Origin: Candidatus Omnitrophota bacterium
GTDB lineage: Bacteria > Hinthialibacterota > Hinthialibacteria > Hinthialibacterales > Hinthialibacteraceae
Assembly: GCA_013177805.1 (NCBI GenBank)
Contig: JABLXU010000040.1
Span: 38,166 to 102,165, forward strand
Direction of reading: 5' to 3'
DNA length: 64,000 bases
The position numbers were made by a program, and so were the translations under genes. Each line of letters opens with the position of its first letter. Positions within the stretch are counted from its first letter, which is position 1. The notes below the pieces were generated by a model. That model did no database searches. It was not told where the DNA came from and saw only the letters and a list, made by a program, of their open reading frames with translations. Shown here piece after piece: positions 34,902 through 44,168 of this stretch.

Positions 34902-37859
34902 GTGCAATATCTTTTCTTTTTCTTATCCCCCCTTCTCCTTTTCTCACATGCCCTGTGCCAATCAAGCCAAGCCGGCGAAATCCCTCTCGTCTTCCCCGGG
35001 GAAGAATGGCAGACTCTGGATCCGGCCGCGGCCGGTCTCGATGCCGAAAAGCTGGATGCCTTGCGGGATCTGGTGGGCGGGCGCGGCTGTGTAGTCCGGT
35101 ATGGGTATATGGTCTATGCCTGGGGGGATCCAGCCTTCAGCGAAGAGGTGGCCTCCGCCTTCAAACCCGTTTTAAGCACCCTACTGTGTTTCGCGTTGCA
35201 GGAGGGGAAACTCGCCAGCCCCGATGAGCCGGTCGCAAAATGGGAACCGCGGCTGAAGGAAATCAACCAAGGCAAGGACGCGGCCATAACCTGGCGGCAT
35301 CTCGCCTCACAGACCGCCGCCTATGGCTGGGCGGAACCTCCGGGCACGGCGTGGGCGTATAACGATTTCGCTCTCGCACTCTATTACGATACGCTGATGG
35401 ACAAGGTGTTTCAGCAGCCCGGCACGGAGGTGCTTACGCAATACATCGCCCAGCCTCTCCAGTTTCAGGATTCCTACACCTTCGACGCGTTCGGCCCCCA
35501 AAACCGTCCCGGCCGCCTGGCGCTGTCGGTCCGCGATTTCGCCCGTTACGGCCTCTGGATACTCAATCGGGGCCATTGGCGCGGTCAGCAAATTCTGGAA
35601 AAAAAATACATCGATCTCATGCTCCACAACCCGGTTCCCGTGGACACGCCACCCGTCAGCGGCCGCGAAGCCGATATGCTTCCCGGCCAACGTTCCATCG
35701 GCGGAGGCAAAAACATCACGCCGATCGGCCCCGGCTTTTACAGTTTCAACTGGTGGTTGAACAAAACTGACAAGCAAGGCCGCCGCTTGTTTCCCGCCGC
35801 GCCGCCCGATACCTTCGTGGCCAGCGGCCACGGCGGCAAGCGGGCGGTCTGGATTTTCCCCAGCCTGGATTTAGTTGTCTCCTGGAACGATACGTCTGTT
35901 GAGGATCACGACGACTCCCCCGGCAATCCGGACACCCAGACCAACCGAGCCGTGCGGCTCATCGTGGATTCCGTAAAGAAACCTTATCCCCCCAGCCCGG
36001 TAATCCGCGAGGTCTCCTGGGCGCCCGTCTCCTCGATCATCCGCTTGGCCACCGGCAGCGACAACTGGCCCCTCACTTGGGCGGATGATGGCGGACTTTA
36101 CACCGCTTACGGGGATGGCAACGGATTCGAACCCTTCCTCTCCGAAAAACTGAGTCTCGGTTTCGCCCGCGTGTCCGGTATTCCTCCGGAGATCCAGGGA
36201 ACCAATATCCGGTCCGAAACCGGCGAACAACGTGGCGATGGGCCGCGGGGCAAAAAAGCCAGCGGCCTGCTGATGATGGACGGGATCTTGTACCTCTGGG
36301 CGCGCAACGCCGGCAATGCGCAATTGGCCTGGTCGGACGATCACGCGCGGACCTGGCAATGGTGCGATTGGCGCTTCACCGAAAGTTTCGGTTGTCCCAC
36401 GTTTTTGAATTATGGCAAAAACTACGACGGCGCGCGGGATGAGTATGTCTACATCTACTCGCCGGAGAGCGGCAGCGCCTACGAAGCCGCGGACCGCATG
36501 GTGATGGCCCGCGTCCCCAAGGACCGCCTGCGGGACCGGTCCGCCTATGAGTTCTTCCAACGTCTCGATGAAAACGGCCATCCAGTCTGGACTGCAGACA
36601 TCCGCAAACGCGGCGGTGTCTTTGAACATTACCGCCGCTGCTACCGCTCCGGAATCAGTTACAATCCTGCTTTAAAACGCTACTTATGGTGCCAGATCCT
36701 CCCAGGCGAAAACCCCCGGTTCGAAGGCGGCTTCGCCATCTTCGACGCTCCCGAACCCTGGGGCCCCTGGACCACGGCCTATTTCACCGAGTTATGGGAT
36801 ACCGGCCCCGGCGAAACCGGCTCGTTTCCCCCGAAATGGATGAGCCACGACGGCCGCTCCGCCTGGCTGGTTTTCTCCGGCAATGATTGCTTCTCCGCCC
36901 GGCAGGCCTTCTTCACCCTCACGGATGATCGATCCGGGCAGACCGGAAAGGCAGCCAAGATATCGATTCAGGATGGAAGCTGGCACTTGAACGGATCCAT
37001 CACCTATCCGGGAACGCCGGCCGAAGGGCTGCTGATGAACGTCCGCATGGTCAATTCGACCTTCGAAGACAAAAACAAGCCCGATTTCGATCCCGATAAA
37101 AATACGAACCAGTTTATTCAGCAAATCCCCGATTACGCCGCGCACGGGGTTCGTGCGTTTACCCTCAACCTCCAGGGCGGCATGCCGGGCTACGAAGGCG
37201 CGGTCAATTCCGCGTTTCATCCGGATGGAACGCTGGACGAAACGTATCTTCAACGAGTCAAACGGGTAATCGACGCCTGCGGCCGCCACGGCTGCGCGGT
37301 GATCCTGGGATGCTTCTATCAGCGCCAAGACCAGATTCTCCGCGACGAGGCCGCTGTCCGCCGGGCAGTGGTGGAAACCGTAAACTGGCTCCGCTCCCAA
37401 GGTTTCACGCACGTCCTGCTGGAAATCGCCAACGAGTTCCCCCACAGCGGCTTTGATCACGCGATTCTTCAATCACCGGAAGGAGAGGCGGAACTGATCC
37501 GCCTGGCGAAACAAACTTGGCCGGCGTTGCTGGTTTCGACCAGCGGCATCGGCGATGGAAGATTTCCGGAAGCCGTAGCGGAGGCGGCGGATTTCATCCT
37601 GATCCATTTCAACGGCGTGTCTCTTGATGAAATCCCTCCACGCGTTCAAGCCCTGAAAAAGTACGGCAAGCCGATCGTCTGCAACGAGGATGACAAGACC
37701 GGGGAAGAGGCGGCGCGGGCGGCGGAGTTATCTGTCCGGAACGGCGCGTCGTGGGGTTTCATGCACAAGGAATGGAACCAATATGTTCCCTTCGCATTCC
37801 ACGGCGCGGCGGACGATCCCGCCGTGTACACGAAGATGAAGGAATTGACGGCGCGTTGA
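34902..37859 (+). CDS. Secreted three-domain protein: serine hydrolase + DUF4185 + GH5-like glycosidase
   Basis: A 985-residue protein with a signal peptide (MQYLFFFLSPLLLFSHALC). Domain 1 (about 30-330) is a class C beta-lactamase-like hydrolase: Ser85-Ala-Phe-Lys88 is the SxxK site, YND at 153-155 replaces the usual YxN, and HGG is at 310-312. Domain 2 (about 370-700) matches DUF4185, a sialidase-like propeller (LTWADDGGLYTAYGDG, RNAGNAQLAWSDDHARTW). Domain 3 (about 715-985) is a TIM barrel like GH5 with predicted acid/base near Glu845 (EIANEF) and nucleophile near Glu929 (VCNEDD). The GTG at 34902 was chosen because GAGGAGG lies nine bases upstream and it begins the signal peptide. It may bind, deacylate and cut decorated polysaccharide, an inference. 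I know of no described protein with this order. Confidence 0.78.
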   Translation: MQYLFFFLSPLLLFSHALCQSSQAGEIPLVFPGEEWQTLDPAAAGLDAEKLDALRDLVGGRGCVVRYGYMVYAWGDPAFSEEVASAFKPVLSTLLCFALQEGKLASPDEPVAKWEPRLKEINQGKDAAITWRHLASQTAAYGWAEPPGTAWAYNDFALALYYDTLMDKVFQQPGTEVLTQYIAQPLQFQDSYTFDAFGPQNRPGRLALSVRDFARYGLWILNRGHWRGQQILEKKYIDLMLHNPVPVDTPPVSGREADMLPGQRSIGGGKNITPIGPGFYSFNWWLNKTDKQGRRLFPAAPPDTFVASGHGGKRAVWIFPSLDLVVSWNDTSVEDHDDSPGNPDTQTNRAVRLIVDSVKKPYPPSPVIREVSWAPVSSIIRLATGSDNWPLTWADDGGLYTAYGDGNGFEPFLSEKLSLGFARVSGIPPEIQGTNIRSETGEQRGDGPRGKKASGLLMMDGILYLWARNAGNAQLAWSDDHARTWQWCDWRFTESFGCPTFLNYGKNYDGARDEYVYIYSPESGSAYEAADRMVMARVPKDRLRDRSAYEFFQRLDENGHPVWTADIRKRGGVFEHYRRCYRSGISYNPALKRYLWCQILPGENPRFEGGFAIFDAPEPWGPWTTAYFTELWDTGPGETGSFPPKWMSHDGRSAWLVFSGNDCFSARQAFFTLTDDRSGQTGKAAKISIQDGSWHLNGSITYPGTPAEGLLMNVRMVNSTFEDKNKPDFDPDKNTNQFIQQIPDYAAHGVRAFTLNLQGGMPGYEGAVNSAFHPDGTLDETYLQRVKRVIDACGRHGCAVILGCFYQRQDQILRDEAAVRRAVVETVNWLRSQGFTHVLLEIANEFPHSGFDHAILQSPEGEAELIRLAKQTWPALLVSTSGIGDGRFPEAVAEAADFILIHFNGVSLDEIPPRVQALKKYGKPIVCNEDDKTGEEAARAAELSVRNGASWGFMHKEWNQYVPFAFHGAADDPAVYTKMKELTAR

Positions 37860-37877
37860 GGGAGATTATGAGGGAGA

Positions 37878-38825
37878 TTATTTGAAATCCTCGAACGGCG
37901 TAAACAACACACTCACCGATTCGCCGTTGTGAATCCGGCGGATGGCCTTGGCAAACATCTTGCCCACCGACAACACCTTGATCTTGTCAATCTTTTTGGG
38001 GCCTTCGACCGGGATGGTGTTGGTAACAATCACTTCGCTGATGTTGGATTTCTGAATCCGCTCCACGGCGTCGCCGCACAGCACCGGGTGCACCACGCTG
38101 GCGCGGATGTCGGTCACGCCTTGCTCTTCCAGCGTCTCCGCCGTGTTGATCAGCGATCCGCCGGTGCTGATCTCATCGTCGAAGATGATCGCCCGCTTCC
38201 CCTTCACATCCCCGATGATGTGCTTGACCACCGCCGTGTCCTTGTTGCCGATGCGCCGTTTGTCGACGATGGCCAACGGCAGGTTCAGCAGCCGGGCATA
38301 CTTTTCCGCCCGCTTGGCGCTGCCCGCGTCGGGCGCGACCACCACCGAGTTGGAGATGTCCGTGTTCTTGAAATAATCCACCAGCACGGGCGTGGCCAGC
38401 AGGTGATCGGTGGGAATACGGAAAAACCCCTGAATCTGGAACGAGTGCAGGTTCATGGTCAACACCCGGTCCGCCCCCGCGGCCTCGATCAGATCCACCA
38501 TCAGCCGGGCGGCGATGGAAATCCGGGGCTGGTCTTTCTTGTCGGAACGGACATAGGGAAAATAGGGCAGCACGGCGGTGACCCGCGCGGCCGAGGCATG
38601 CTTCATGGCGTCGATCATCAAGAGCAATTCCATGATGCGGGTATTCACCGGCGAGGTGGACGTTTGAATGATGAACACGTCGCATTCGCGCACGTTTTCC
38701 CCGATCCGCACGAACAGGTTTTCGTTCTTGAATTCAATAATTTCCACCTTTCCGAGCGGGATGTCCATGTACGAACAAATCTCTTCCGCCAAGGGGCGGT
38801 TGGACAACCCGGAGAAAACTTTCAA
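37878..38825 (-). CDS. prs: Ribose-phosphate pyrophosphokinase
   Basis: A 315-residue enzyme that makes PRPP from ribose 5-phosphate and ATP. The start KVFSGLSNRPLAEEIC, then IIQTSTSPVNTRIMELLLMID, PYFPYVRSDKK, TMNLHSFQIQGFF, the PP-loop VVVAPDAGSAKRAEKYA and the ribose-5-phosphate loop IIFDDEISTGGSL are all present. I chose the TTG at 38825 because GGAGG lies about seven bases upstream and the protein then has the usual length and N-terminus; a GTG at 38849 would add eight residues. ackA lies upstream on the same strand with a 119-base gap. Confidence 0.95.
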   Translation of the reverse strand: MKVFSGLSNRPLAEEICSYMDIPLGKVEIIEFKNENLFVRIGENVRECDVFIIQTSTSPVNTRIMELLLMIDAMKHASAARVTAVLPYFPYVRSDKKDQPRISIAARLMVDLIEAAGADRVLTMNLHSFQIQGFFRIPTDHLLATPVLVDYFKNTDISNSVVVAPDAGSAKRAEKYARLLNLPLAIVDKRRIGNKDTAVVKHIIGDVKGKRAIIFDDEISTGGSLINTAETLEEQGVTDIRASVVHPVLCGDAVERIQKSNISEVIVTNTIPVEGPKKIDKIKVLSVGKMFAKAIRRIHNGESVSVLFTPFEDFK

Positions 38826-38944
38826 TGTCCTGCCTCCATTGCCTCGCACGATTGTCTTCCTTCCCGATAGTTCATAGACCGAATCGCACCCCCTCGGGCG
38901 CTTCTCCGCACGGACGGGTTTCTGATTGGCAAAATTGTTTCACG

Positions 38945-40150
38945 TTACGGATTGGCCGCCGCGTCCGCGGATTCCAGTTTCTCATACGCCGCCCGCGCGA
39001 CGATCAGTTCTTCGTTTGTGGGAACCACCCACACAGCCACCGAAGCCTCCGGGGCGGTTAGATCCATTTCTGTGGCAGAACAGGCCGCGTTTTTCTGGGG
39101 ATCAAGGCGGATGCCCAAATGCTCCAATCCCCGGCAGACCTCCTCCCGCACCCGCACCCCGCGCTCGCCGATGCCCCCGGCAAAGGCCAGCGCGTCCACG
39201 CGGCCCAACACCGCCGTGTATGCGCCGATATATTTCTTTATATGGTAGCAAAACGATTGAAACGCAAGGGCCGCGTCCGGATTCCCCGCGTCCATCGCCG
39301 CCTCGATATCCCGCATGTCTTCCGACACCCCCGACAGGCCCAACAGCCCGCTCTTGCGGGTTAATTCCTCCACCATTGCGTCAATGGTATACCCTTCTTC
39401 CCGCATCAAAAACAGCACCGCGAAGGGATCAAAATCCCCGATCCGCGAGCCATGAAAAATCCCCGTCTGGGGCGTGAACCCCAAGGATGTATCCATGGAT
39501 TTCCCCCCGGCGATGGCGCACAGCGACGAACTCCCGCCCAGATGGCAGGTGATGAGGTTGAGCGCTTCCTTGGGCCGGTTCATGAGCTGGGGCAGGCGTT
39601 CGGAAATATAGCGGTGCGACGCGCCATGAAATCCATAGCGCTGGATCCGGTGCTTTTCCCGCCAAGCCTTGGGGATTGGATACACCCGGGCGTAGTCCGG
39701 CATGGTAAGGTGAAAGGCCGGCTCGAACAGGCCGATCAGCGGCGTATCGGGCAAAATCTCCCGGAACAACCGGATAGCCTTGATGTACGGGGGATTGTGC
39801 GCGGGCGCCAGGAAAACATAGTCCTGCATGGCTCGCAAGACGGTTTCATCCAGCCACTCACACCCCACGTACCCCTTGGCGATGACGGTCTTGAAAGCCA
39901 CGCAATCCAGGGCATCCAGGGTGGCAAGGACATGGTCCTTCAATTTCTCCAGGATGAACTCGATGGCCTCGCGATGGCTGGCAAAAGCCTGCTCCACGCT
40001 CCCTGGGTGACCGCCATGATTCCAGGCCGCCGTCCCCTTCCCCGAACCGATCCGCTCCACCCGCCCCGATGCGAGGGATTGTTCCCGGGGAAAATCATAG
40101 AGGTTGTACTTCAGCGAAGTGCTGCCGACATTGGTAACCAGAATCCGCAT
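38945..40150 (-). CDS. ackA: Acetate kinase-family protein
   Basis: A 401-residue ASKHA kinase that interconverts acetyl phosphate and acetate with ADP/ATP, normally the last step of acetate fermentation. NVGSTSLKYNLYDF at the N-terminus, RYGFHGASHRYI, ITCHLGGSSSLCAI, DTSLGFTPQTG and FAGGIGERG match the family. Several motifs are non-standard: NVGSTS instead of NxGSSS, HLGGSSS instead of HLGNGAS, and GSRIGDFDP instead of GTRSGDIDP. Propionate kinase activity is therefore also possible. No phosphotransacetylase gene is adjacent. AAAGG lies six bases before the ATG. Confidence 0.85.
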   Translation of the reverse strand: MRILVTNVGSTSLKYNLYDFPREQSLASGRVERIGSGKGTAAWNHGGHPGSVEQAFASHREAIEFILEKLKDHVLATLDALDCVAFKTVIAKGYVGCEWLDETVLRAMQDYVFLAPAHNPPYIKAIRLFREILPDTPLIGLFEPAFHLTMPDYARVYPIPKAWREKHRIQRYGFHGASHRYISERLPQLMNRPKEALNLITCHLGGSSSLCAIAGGKSMDTSLGFTPQTGIFHGSRIGDFDPFAVLFLMREEGYTIDAMVEELTRKSGLLGLSGVSEDMRDIEAAMDAGNPDAALAFQSFCYHIKKYIGAYTAVLGRVDALAFAGGIGERGVRVREEVCRGLEHLGIRLDPQKNAACSATEMDLTAPEASVAVWVVPTNEELIVARAAYEKLESADAAANP

Positions 40151-40352
40151 ATGAAACCTTTCCCTGACCGGAATAACCGGGAATGGGAGGGGCTCCCGTC
40201 CCCCCGGTACGACCGCCGGCCCCTCATTCTAGGCGAGCCCCCGAATCGCTGTAAACGGCCCGGCCGGTTGATAAAATCCAGCGCTCATTATTTTCAATAT
40301 CCCGGCGCCGGTTTCTTTGCTCCCCAACCGATTCTTAGTATGATAATCCGTC

Positions 40353-40868
40353 ATGGAACAACCCTCGATCTCTCCACCGGATGATTCAAGAAGCGATAGG
40401 GATTTATGGAAGTCGCCGTTCATTAAGACTTCCGCGATCCTCGCGATCGTCATTGCCTTTCTATTCGGTATTTATCTGGAAACCACGGTGGTGTTCAATT
40501 TGAATCCCCTGGGATTTACCCATCTCCGCAACAACCTGGGATTGGTGGTCTATTCCTTGATCGCCTTGCTGTTCACTCTTTTTTCCGCCGCCATCCTGTA
40601 CCGGGCCCTGCAGTTGTCCCGTTGGTCCGCCTACGAATCCCATGTCTTTTACTTGGGCTTGTTGATGGGGCTGCTCTACCTGTTGAACGGAACCGAGTAT
40701 GTTCTCTTCGGTGAAATCCGGCTGGAAAATCCGGTCCCGTTTTATTTCCTGAAAAACACCTTGATCTTCGCGGTGGTCATCCTGCTCTTCCGCATCATTT
40801 TTTGGGAATGGCTCCGCCAGCGGGTTCCCCCTTCCCGGGATGAAAGTCAGGAAGAAGGTTGGGAATGA
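40353..40868 (+). CDS. Small polytopic membrane protein, function unknown
   Basis: A 171-residue protein with four predicted transmembrane helices (near residues 26-46, 62-84, 98-116 and 130-150) and charged termini. I recognise no family. Its ribosome site is weak. It converges with the WecA/MraY-like gene, and the two 3' ends overlap by 22 bases, which supports both as real or closely packed genes. No functional inference is warranted. Confidence 0.55.
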   Translation: MEQPSISPPDDSRSDRDLWKSPFIKTSAILAIVIAFLFGIYLETTVVFNLNPLGFTHLRNNLGLVVYSLIALLFTLFSAAILYRALQLSRWSAYESHVFYLGLLMGLLYLLNGTEYVLFGEIRLENPVPFYFLKNTLIFAVVILLFRIIFWEWLRQRVPPSRDESQEEGWE

Positions 40869-41971
40869 TTCCGCACCCGTTCCAGCATGGCGATGATGAT
40901 GAAGAACAGCACCGTCTGCGTCAACACGATATACGCGCCAAACGATTCGCTGATGACGGCCAGTATCAAGGCCGCGCTGCCCTCGCATAACGTGATCAGG
41001 TGAATGAAAAACACCGCCCGCCGTTGGCTCATGCCCAGCACCACCAGACGATGCGAAAAATGGTTCTTATCTCCCACGAAAATTGGTTTATGATTGCGCA
41101 ACCGGATGAAAATGACCGACAGCGTGTCGAATATGGGCACCGCCAGGATCACGAACGGCATCACCACCGCCCACGCGGTCGCGGTTTCAGTCCCATATTG
41201 ATAATATGTGGCTTGGATGGTGAGGGCGGCCACCGTAAAACCAATAAATAACGAACCCGCGTCACCCATGAAAATCGAGGAAGGATGGAGATTGTACCGG
41301 AGAAAACCGGAAATACACCCCGCCAGGGCGAACGACGCCGAGGTCATGAAGATCTGCTTGTTGACCAACTGCGTGGAGATCCCGATCAGAATCAAACAAA
41401 TCATGGCCACCCCTCCCGAGAGGCCGTCCATGTTGTCCAACAAGTTAAATGAATTGGTAATCAGCACGATCCAGGAAAGCGTGATCAGAAAATTAATGAC
41501 GGGGTGATTGATAAACAAGGCGATTTGCACGTTGGCGAAATATAAAATCACGGCAGCCAGGGTCTGCGCGATAAGTTTGACGGATGGCTTCAATCCGATC
41601 CGGTCATCCACCAGCCCTACCAGGAACAGCAAAGTTCCCCCGCCCAGCAAGCCCAATAATTGCTGGGTCACCCGGCTGGCCCCCGCCGCGTTCCAGGCCA
41701 GCAGGTTCAACTGATCGGCCAGCCAACCCGATCCGCGGAAATCTTGCACGAAAATCCACCGCAATACAGCCAGATCAATCCCGACCAAAAGGATAAACGA
41801 CAAAAAAATCGCCGCTCCCCCCAGCAGGGGTTTGGGATTGTTATGGACCTTCCGTTCACCGGGTTGGTCAAGAAATCCCCATCGGGGAGCGAGAGAACGC
41901 ATGATGGGCGTGAGAATAACAGAAAATAAAAATCCTTGAAAAAAGAGGAGAAGATAATGATAAAAGCTCAT
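40847..41971 (-). CDS. WecA/TagO-like undecaprenyl-phosphate sugar-1-phosphate transferase
   Basis: A 374-residue polytopic enzyme of the MraY/WecA superfamily, distinct from the mraY of the dcw cluster. LVDDRIGLKPSVKLIAQ, NSFNLLDNMDGLSGG and FMGDAGSLFIG are the Asp/Mg motifs. The GDKNHFSHRLVVLGMS loop is the WecA-type HxxHR signature and the pentapeptide-specific HHHFEMKG of MraY is absent. It likely moves GlcNAc-1-P or a related sugar phosphate from UDP-sugar to undecaprenyl phosphate, starting a lipid-linked surface polysaccharide. The start at 41971 gives a membrane helix at once (MSFYHYLLLFFQGF). The LegB-like and GT4 genes at 31-34 kb may belong to the same pathway. Confidence 0.87.
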   Translation of the reverse strand: MSFYHYLLLFFQGFLFSVILTPIMRSLAPRWGFLDQPGERKVHNNPKPLLGGAAIFLSFILLVGIDLAVLRWIFVQDFRGSGWLADQLNLLAWNAAGASRVTQQLLGLLGGGTLLFLVGLVDDRIGLKPSVKLIAQTLAAVILYFANVQIALFINHPVINFLITLSWIVLITNSFNLLDNMDGLSGGVAMICLILIGISTQLVNKQIFMTSASFALAGCISGFLRYNLHPSSIFMGDAGSLFIGFTVAALTIQATYYQYGTETATAWAVVMPFVILAVPIFDTLSVIFIRLRNHKPIFVGDKNHFSHRLVVLGMSQRRAVFFIHLITLCEGSAALILAVISESFGAYIVLTQTVLFFIIIAMLERVRNHSQPSS

Positions 41972-42499
41972 CGCCTTGCACGCTCGATCCCCTTCCCGGA
42001 GAGGCCCGCCTCCACCGGCAGGATGCATGTATTCCAAAATACGTCACCGTGAAGTCAAACCGTTCCGTCCCCGTGGAATCCCGACGTTCCGGTCCGCCGG
42101 ATTCTATGGTCTAACGTCCCCAAGACACCCGTCGGAATATACCCGAAGGACTTTCCACAGACAAGGATGCGCACGGATTCCAGACAAAGGAATTCAATAT
42201 TAAAATTCGATAGACTCGATAGGATTACAATAGATCCACAGGAGATTCTCGCTGTGCTTTTTGACATATCTTTTTTGGTACAATCTGTTCAGTGCCTTGA
42301 TTAAAAATCAACACAATCGGAATTCAATCTCTCGATTTATCATCTTTTTTCAGAAAATGTTACCCAAATCGGGAATTCTCACCTTCTGGTATGCGGATTG
42401 CAGAGGTATAATGAAATCTATACCATACTTGATCTGCATCCAGATTTCCCTCATTTCTGACCCAAGCATTCCATTGCGTGACGAAAGAGAGAGAGGCTT
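41972..42499. other. Divergent non-coding stretch
   Basis: About 530 A/T-rich bases upstream of the DUF4912 gene. It contains a TATAAT at 42417 and a TTGACA at 42261 that are too far apart to form one promoter. No supported gene. Confidence 0.55.
42417..42422 (+). promoter_or_regulatory. Possible -10 box for the DUF4912 gene
   Basis: A perfect TATAAT, 77 bases before the ATG at 42500. No good -35 box is found at normal spacing, so the call is tentative. Confidence 0.35.
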
Positions 42500-43477
42500 A
42501 TGACAACGCCAAACAATACACCGAATACCAACTCCCTCATCCGGGAACTAGCCGAATTGACCAAATCGGCCCTGTACCGGATCGCTCAATCCATTGGAAT
42601 TACGGGTAGAAGCTCTATGACCAAGCAGGATCTAGTGGAAGCACTCTCGGATCGCCCGGAGGAAATCAAACCCATTATGGAACAATTCATCAAACCCGAA
42701 CCGGCCAAGCAAGCGGCGTCGCTGCAAAAGATCCCCTCGGCCGCGCCCAGACCGGAAACTCCGGAGGTTCCCCCCACCCCCTCCACGCAACCGGTTCCCT
42801 CCTCGCAAGCCGCCCCGGATTCCCAATCCATCTCTTCCGGAGTGCCCGCGCCTGCGGCTCCCGTGGTGGAGCCGGCCCCGGTCTGGGAAGGAGAGGAAGG
42901 TCCTGAACTTCCCAGCCAGTACGGTGTAACCGTCCTGCGCGCCATGCCGCGGGACCCCCATTGGGTTTGCCTGTATTGGGAAATATCGGAAGAAACCCGC
43001 AACACCATCCGTTCCGAGGAAGGGGAATGGTTCTTCGATATCGCCGATCCCTGCCTGCGGGTTTATGATGAAAACAACCAACTCGAAAAAGAGATCCCCA
43101 TTCTTCTGGATGCGTATAATTGGTATTTGAATTTACCCCACAGCAAAACCTACGGTTTCGAACTGGGCCTCAAAGGGCCGGACGGCAAGTTCCGTTCTCT
43201 GGCCCGCTCCAACCAGGTGACTTTGCCTCCCCGTGAACCAAGTACGTTGACCGATCAAGAATGGTCCATGGTCAGCGAGGAATTCCAGGAGGTGCTTCAA
43301 CACGCGGGCGGCCTGGATTTCGCCGCCGGAGGCGGCTCGTCCGCTGGCGTGACCGCCCATGTACTGCGGCAGCGGGCACGCGTGCCTTGGAACATCACCA
43401 CCGAACAATGGCCTTCTTCCCAACTCTGGCCCTCTTCGCAGGTCCTCCCCTCGTCCCATACACGGCCCAAAAAGTGA
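42500..43477 (+). CDS. DUF4912 domain-containing protein with SAP/Rho_N-like N-terminus
   Basis: A 325-residue cytoplasmic-looking protein. Residues 12-60 (SLIRELAELTKSALYRIAQS then SMTKQDLVEAL) resemble the SAP/Rho N-terminal helical fold that binds nucleic acid. A long Pro/Ser/Ala-rich linker follows (about 65-130). The DUF4912 domain (about 137-245) has YGVTVLRAMPRDPHWVCLYWEIS, LRVYD, WYLNLP and KTYGFELGL plus a conserved RSNQVTLPP. The tail holds WPSSQ-type repeats (WPSSQLWPSSQVLPSS). DUF4912 function is unknown to me. A near-perfect terminator follows. GAGAGAGAGGC precedes the ATG. Confidence 0.75.
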   Translation: MTTPNNTPNTNSLIRELAELTKSALYRIAQSIGITGRSSMTKQDLVEALSDRPEEIKPIMEQFIKPEPAKQAASLQKIPSAAPRPETPEVPPTPSTQPVPSSQAAPDSQSISSGVPAPAAPVVEPAPVWEGEEGPELPSQYGVTVLRAMPRDPHWVCLYWEISEETRNTIRSEEGEWFFDIADPCLRVYDENNQLEKEIPILLDAYNWYLNLPHSKTYGFELGLKGPDGKFRSLARSNQVTLPPREPSTLTDQEWSMVSEEFQEVLQHAGGLDFAAGGGSSAGVTAHVLRQRARVPWNITTEQWPSSQLWPSSQVLPSSHTRPKK

Positions 43478-43520
43478 AACCGTTTGCCCCCCGCGTGGGA
43501 CGACAGAATCCGCTGATAAC

Positions 43521-43555
43521 ACAAAAATCCCATCTCTCCCAGATGGGATTTTTGT
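43521..43555. terminator. Bidirectional terminator after the DUF4912 gene
   Basis: Fifteen-base perfect arms (ACAAAAATCCCATCT at 43521-43535 and its complement at 43541-43555) flank a CTCCC loop. A-rich on one side and T-rich on the other, so it can act in both directions. Confidence 0.88.
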
Positions 43556-44168
43556 GGGTGCCTCCAATCAGTGCGTTCTCTTTCTCCCTTGGGGATGATT
43601 GAATCCAATCGAAACTACTTGAAAACCACTCCCGATTCCTCCTTCCTCTGGGCTGGATTGCGGGATTATGTAAAGGTATCAATTTACCCGAATGCACACG
43701 GATCACAGTGCTTTATTCGGGACAGGAGTATAGCTGAACAACACGCATGGATAGATGGCACTACGCAACGATTCTTTCTCCCTCGAAGAGATGGCGCCAA
43801 ACACCACTCCCCCTCCCATCTGGGAGAGCGCCAAACTCCACTCCCTCTCCCACCTGGGAGAGCGCCAAATCCCACTCCCTCTCCCTCTGGGTGAGGGAAC
43901 AATAGCAACGCCCCGCGCTTTTCAGACTTCCTGGATTCTGAGCAACGTAACAAGGTTCTTCCTGGGAGGACAAGACTCCGGCTGAATCCGGCCTCCCCAA
44001 TTTACCTAGGCTCCCCAGGAACTTTACCCTCCAGCCTCTCCCCATGACCCTTCCATCCGGGGATTCTATCCCGAATCCCCCAATATGAGTTGAAATTCTC
44101 CGCGGTTCTTCTACCATGGATCCCGATGGAGTCTCACACATTTCAACCGAATGGGGAACAATGGGGCC
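43556..44168. other. Non-coding stretch with a tandem repeat array
   Basis: About 610 bases with no supported gene. It contains the three-unit 34-bp tandem repeat at 43794-43895 and leads into the Tat-signal aminotransferase gene. Confidence 0.55.
43794..43895 (+). repeat. Three tandem 34-bp repeats, each holding a palindrome
   Basis: Units begin with GCGCCAA at exactly 43794, 43828 and 43862, a constant 34-base period. Each has a CTCCC-containing arm and a CTGGGAGAG or CTGGGTGAG arm. Units 1 and 2 are nearly identical; unit 3 drifts at its end. The arms recall the dispersed palindromic repeat family. Confidence 0.8.

Noticed and set aside
42261..42284. TTGACA and TACAAT as a promoter pair
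   Set aside because: The spacer is only 12 bases, too short for a sigma-70 promoter.
43794..43895. CRISPR array
   Set aside because: The 34-base units follow each other directly with no spacers and there are no cas genes.
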